A program made the translations under genes and the position numbers. Positions 60,701 through 64,000 of a stretch of 64,000 nucleotides of DNA are shown here, one piece after another; positions within the stretch are counted from its first letter, which is position 1; every line of letters starts with the position of its first letter. The notes under the pieces are model-generated. The model worked only from the letters and a program-made list of their open reading frames with translations, did not search any database and was not told the DNA's origin. Source of the stretch: Strigops habroptila (Eukaryota > Chordata > Aves > Psittaciformes > Psittacidae); the NCBI RefSeq assembly GCF_004027225.2, contig NC_044284.2, forward strand, positions 39,542,420-39,606,419. Reading direction: 5' to 3'.

Positions 60701-63686
60701 TTTAAAATGGAATTGTACAGAGGGTATAGCCCTCACATTGGCACTACCTGGTGTGGTTTCCAGTATGAGCTGACCACAGAGAGTCTGCATGGCTGAAGCC
60801 CAATTCACAGCATGGCTGTGTCCAGCCCAGCACTTGCCCCCTTACAATCATCTCCTGCATTGCTAAGTAAGGTCCTTCCACTGCCGAGACAGACAACCTG
60901 CTGTCATCCTGCCTTACGTACAAGCACTTCTCTACTTGTCCTTCTATCAACTCCAAACCACCCAATTCATCCTGCACATTTTTGCTTTGATCACTAAGAG
61001 GAAGTATTTTTGCTGGATGCTTTCCAAAGGTGATTTTCTGATAGGAAAAAGACCTCACGGAAACAGACAGCCTTTAGCACAGCATTGTTAGTGATCCTTT
61101 ACCTTGCTGGTTGAAACATGAACTCCTAGGAATGACTGCACTGAGCAACAGGAAGCTAGAAAAGGTTTCAAAACACAACTTGAACACAACCAGCTTCAGC
61201 TGGCACCAGATTTAGACAGTATCTCTCAAAAGATTATCTGCACAAGTCCACACTCTCTTTCCTAGGCACAGTGGAGCTAGTATTTTGGTTTTATATTCTT
61301 TGAAGAAAGGTAACCTTAAAGTCATGAAGTCACGTGATTACTTTAGTAGCCTGAAATCAGTTCACTGCCAAAAATTGTTAATTAAAACACTCCACTGTGC
61401 TAGACAGCAAATCTAAATAAATTTGAGCCATTTCAGGGAAGTTTTTGATCAACTGATGCTTTCAGAGGTTACAAAAAGCAGAACATCAAAAATACAGCTA
61501 TGCGCTAATGGCTGAGAGAGGAGCACTGAAACTTTCATGAGACCAAACACTGAGTGTAACAGCTGTGTAGACTTCTGCAACCAGCAAAATACTTTCATGG
61601 CTCCAGTAACTGAGAAACAGCTTAGCAGATAGAAGAGGTCAGAAGTCTCAGCAGCAGGGAAGATGCTAGAGCAGCATGAAGGGGCTTCCTGGCCAGAGAA
61701 TGGCAATGGAAGCAAAATTAACATCTGTCTTCCCTGCTTTTTACCACTTTGATGACAGAATTGCCTGTTATGTGAAGATGCCAGGATCCCACAATGCCTG
61801 CAAGCAGACTAGAGCTTTATCCTCGGTTCAAAGCTCTTTTCTGCCTTGCCTCAATTCCCAAGCACTATTATTTTTCTCCCGAGAAGTTCTGCAGGTTGCA
61901 GTGAAGTTCTTAATAATAATATCATGAACTATTTATCCACCTCACGCTATGGGTAAAAGCATATAAGCATATATAATTTTTTTTAAAGCAAAAGAACCGA
62001 GATTCCAGTGTGAACTGACTTCATGCACCTCCGCTCTGTGCTTTCTGAAATGATTTCCCCAGTTTGATCAGAAGTAGCATACAATAGTTCTGGGAGAATT
62101 CTCCGAGGTTATTTTATTTCTAAAGAGCACCTCACCTTTCGAAGCGAGCTCTGCTGCACAAATAGAAACAAAACCCAGCACGCACACGTCCAGCTCTTCC
62201 TTTCCGCTGCTCCAAATTAGTTTTTGATGCCCAGACTGTGGCATAGTTTGTCATGTTATTATGAGCAGTGAACAGCTTCACTTTTTGTCTGTCAAGGAAA
62301 AAAAAAAAACCAAACAACCAATAAAACACTTAAGATCAGACATTCTTCATCTCAGGTCCTGCCAAATCATTTCTTATTTTATTCCTTGCAGCCATACTGC
62401 TTTTAAGCAGCAAACTACCCCTGTTTGACTGGCTAAGCTTTGGCTAGTTAGGGATCTATCTGGAAGCTAAAGTAGCATAAAAAACCGCATACCAAGCTAT
62501 ACACAGAATGTAGTTTTTGCAACTGTCTCAAAAGCTTAAAATTCTCATGCAATTCCTGAGATGCCTATGTGTAATGTGCTCAGAGAACATGCATAGCAAG
62601 ACAAGATATGTAACCGACTACAAAAATCTTCCTCTTTTCTATTAGCTATACACTGAGTGTTTGTAATACTCCTTTGGCAGATGACATATTTCAAATACGT
62701 ATGGAGACCCAGTGACACCTCACATGAATAGTGCCACCGTGAATGTAGCTGACCAAAACCAGCCCACTGAATTGCCAGTGAGGTTTGTAACTGTGTTGAA
62801 CAGCTAAAGACAATGCAAGTTTGTCTTGAGTGAGTCAGTCCTCAAATTCAGCTTTTTGACTATGGGAACACAAGGCAGTTCATGTTCGGAAAATCTTTTT
62901 TGCATTCCAAAGAATAGGATTTATAAAACAAAAAGCTACTTCATGAACTCACTTGCAGGAGTCTATAACATAGACCACATCATTGATGGTAATGCTAGTC
63001 TCAGCAATGCTGGTAGATAAAATAACCTATAAAAAACAGGAAATGCATATTGAAATATATTTGGTCTGAAAAAGCTACAGATAAACTGCAAGATAAACTA
63101 CATAACTTATATAAAAAAAGTCAGCAATACATTCCACAAAAGCACAACAGAACTCCACACAGGGAAGGCTCTCATACTTTCATTACTCCAGGAGGCACAG
63201 GATCGAACACTCGACGTTGCTCCTCCAGAGGAATTTGTGAATGCAGAGGTAAAATTCTATACTGGTTACCTCCTAAAACATGAATATAACAAAGTCAGTA
63301 ACTACCACTACATGAATCTCATTTATTCTTTGCACAACATAATAATTTCTACCCATTCGTTCTCATAACAAATAAATCCAGCTCCCCAAGTCACTCATCC
63401 AACTCTCATTTTTACACAGTCAATAGTTTCCTTCAGAAAATATGAAATATAATAGAATACAATTGGTTGTACCAAAGCGTGGATTCATTTCTAGATGCTT
63501 CTGCATTGTATATATCAAGTTCCAGCCAGGCAAGAAAACAAGTACAGCTCCTGGGACATTCAGAGTCTTGATATAAATTAGCAGGGCCTCAATGAGTTCA
63601 AAAGATGTTTCTTTTTCATTCAGCTGAGCCATGGCGTGCTTTGTTTCTGGGCCATATTCATCACTGCAAATAAGGTTGCAATTGGT
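51524..63686 (-). CDS. DHX9: DHX9 (RNA helicase A), 3' twelve exons, joined CDS
   Basis: DHX9 is a DEAH-family helicase that unwinds RNA, DNA and RNA:DNA hybrids in the nucleus and acts in transcription, splicing and R-loop control. Twelve minus-strand exons (63473-63686, 63178-63272, 62953-63026, 62136-62288, 60333-60493, 58671-58782, 57879-58040, 57586-57713, 56264-56493, 53738-53853, 52714-52914, 51524-51794) join to 1917 nt, or 638 residues plus a stop, with matching phases and GT-AG sites throughout. In order they carry helicase motif IV, motif V ([13 protein letters not shown]), motif VI (QRKGRAGR), the winged-helix/ratchet region, the OB-fold region, the nuclear transport segment and an RGG box. 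This is about half of the roughly 1270-residue human protein. The dsRNA-binding domains and the Walker A and DEIH motifs lie on exons beyond 64000. Confidence 0.97.
52714..52914 (-). CDS. DHX9: DHX9 exon: C-terminal helical segment
   Basis: It encodes [38 protein letters not shown] and [19 protein letters not shown], followed by MAANA and a split Arg codon. The human counterpart is IKLQISHEAAACITGLRAA and following. Confidence 0.97.
53738..53853 (-). CDS. DHX9: DHX9 exon: end of OB-fold region
   Basis: It encodes [31 protein letters not shown] and ELILVDD plus TG of a split Trp codon. The preceding intron (53854-56263) is the longest DHX9 intron in the window. Confidence 0.97.
53854..56263 (-). 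other. DHX9: DHX9 intron with low-complexity A/C-rich tract
   Basis: No exon was recognised within this 2.4-kb intron. At about 54067-54190 it holds A/C-rich low-complexity DNA (AAAC repeats, T/G-rich in the sense strand). Confidence 0.8.
56264..56493 (-). CDS. DHX9: DHX9 exon: OB-fold region
   Basis: A 230-nt exon with [52 protein letters not shown] and [12 protein letters not shown]. It belongs to the oligonucleotide-binding fold of DEAH helicases. Acceptor CAACAG, donor GTAGAC. Confidence 0.97.
56950..56966 (+). repeat. G17 homopolymer in a DHX9 intron
   Basis: A run of 17 G on the plus strand (C17 in the DHX9 transcript), followed by a purine-rich stretch. Such runs are unstable in length and hard to sequence. 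Confidence 0.85.
57586..57713 (-). CDS. DHX9: DHX9 exon: GGEEAE...FCEHKRL segment
   Basis: It encodes [19 protein letters not shown], then [16 protein letters not shown] and MNSGFPE. The junction with the next exon gives PEECLMTQ (human PEDCLLTQ). Confidence 0.97.
57879..58040 (-). CDS. DHX9: DHX9 exon: ratchet region
   Basis: It encodes [38 protein letters not shown] and [13 protein letters not shown], which is DHX9-specific sequence. Acceptor TTTCAG, donor GTATAT. Confidence 0.97.
58671..58782 (-). CDS. DHX9: DHX9 exon: winged-helix/HA2 region
   Basis: It encodes [30 protein letters not shown] and IMGCIF. The LTPLGRxLAxLP pattern is typical of the HA2 region of DEAH helicases. The exon lies outside the reported ORFs but has a clean acceptor (TTTCAG), a GTAAG donor and matching phases (36 codons plus 2+2 nt). 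Confidence 0.96.
58783..60332 (-). other. DHX9: DHX9 intron, no further feature
   Basis: This 1.55-kb intron carries no repeat or exon I can recognise. The flanking exon phases join without it. Confidence 0.8.
60333..60493 (-). CDS. DHX9: DHX9 exon: end of RecA2 and start of winged-helix region
   Basis: It encodes [19 protein letters not shown], then [13 protein letters not shown] and [15 protein letters not shown], almost identical to human. The donor is GTATCA. Confidence 0.97.
60494..62135 (-). other. DHX9: DHX9 intron, no further feature
   Basis: The 1.64-kb intron has short open frames on both strands (for example 60744-61058), none recognisable. The preceding exon's AG and the following A complete an Arg codon, so no exon is missing. 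Confidence 0.8.
62136..62288 (-). CDS. DHX9: DHX9 exon: helicase motif VI
   Basis: It encodes [19 protein letters not shown] and then [18 protein letters not shown], with motif VI (QRKGRAGR, including both arginines that contact ATP). The acceptor is preceded by a long pyrimidine tract and the donor is GTGAGG. Confidence 0.97.
62953..63026 (-). CDS. DHX9: DHX9 exon: helicase motif V
   Basis: This 74-nt exon encodes [16 protein letters not shown] and VVYVIDSC. It carries motif V of DEAH helicases, with the human TNIAET changed to TSIAET. Confidence 0.96.
63178..63272 (-). CDS. DHX9: DHX9 exon: RecA2 domain, ILPLHSQIP segment
   Basis: It encodes [18 protein letters not shown] and [13 protein letters not shown]. 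Phase joins the G from the preceding exon with GA, so the junction reads FGGNQY, where human has FGSHQY. The donor is GTATGA. Confidence 0.95.
63473..63686 (-). CDS. DHX9: DHX9 exon: linker and first part of RecA2 domain
   Basis: It encodes [19 protein letters not shown] through HLEMNPRF plus one base. The stretch [18 protein letters not shown] is the highly conserved start of the second RecA domain (motif IV region). The acceptor is TTTTTTCAG and the donor GTACAA. It is the most 5' DHX9 exon in the window, and I see no further exon between 63687 and 64000. Confidence 0.96.
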
Positions 63687-64000
63687 CTGAAAAAACAAAC
63701 AAACGAACAAAACAAAAAACCCAAATAAAACCACCACGCACACAAAAAATCATATAAATGAATTTACTCAAACTGTGGAGACTGGTTGGCCAGGCAAATA
63801 GTAAAATGGGATACATGGGTAGTTTACAGGGAAGACCATCTCAGGCACAGCTCACAGGATGACCCAATGAGCCGTCCAAGTCCTGCTTCCCCAGCTTTCT
63901 AACGTAAGAACTTAATTATAACTTCATTGCACTATAACTCAATACAAATTTGCAGCAGGAAACTATCAAACTCACTTAACTTCTGTTCAGATGAACTGGG

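Overview
The window is vertebrate nuclear DNA, and almost certainly avian. It is dominated by introns and non-coding sequence, with short intronic exons on the minus strand. Its dispersed repeats are 3' ends of CR1 LINEs of the bird type, usually ending in ATTCTATGA-like tails. The gene order, read from left to right, is LAMC1 (minus), SHCBP1L remnant (plus), DHX9 (minus). This matches the order and relative orientation I know for the human 1q25 block DHX9-SHCBP1L-LAMC1.

Positions 1-28526 are the 5' part of the very large intron 1 of LAMC1 (laminin subunit gamma-1). No exon was recognised there. The intron holds several CR1 fragments, a 66-bp minisatellite (about 905-1430), G-rich tracts, homopolymer runs and a perfect 18-bp hairpin (25325-25366). 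Exon 1 of LAMC1, carrying the start codon, signal peptide and the beginning of the laminin N-terminal domain, lies at 28527-28920 on the minus strand, inside a CpG island of about 28.3-29.5 kb. Positions 29.5-42.2 kb are intergenic sequence upstream of LAMC1, with one CR1 fragment and no gene I can support.

Between about 42.28 and 50.17 kb, on the plus strand, five blocks match successive parts of SHCBP1L in colinear order. They contain premature stops and several frameshifts, and two junctions between blocks still keep splice-like ends. I read this as a decayed, unitary SHCBP1L pseudogene at its ancestral site. It is the main finding of the window.

From about 51.33 kb to the right edge lies the 3' half of DHX9 (ATP-dependent RNA/DNA helicase A) on the minus strand. 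Twelve exons join into a continuous 638-codon reading frame with a stop. They cover the second RecA domain with helicase motifs IV-VI, the winged-helix/HA2 region, the OB-fold region, the nuclear transport segment and the C-terminal RGG box. All splice sites are GT-AG and all phases agree. The 5' exons of DHX9 and exons 2 onward of LAMC1 lie outside the window.

There is no operon-like organisation. The genes are unrelated in function and are simply long-standing chromosomal neighbours. LAMC1 makes a basement-membrane laminin chain, DHX9 is a nuclear helicase, and SHCBP1L in mammals is a germline spindle-associated protein.
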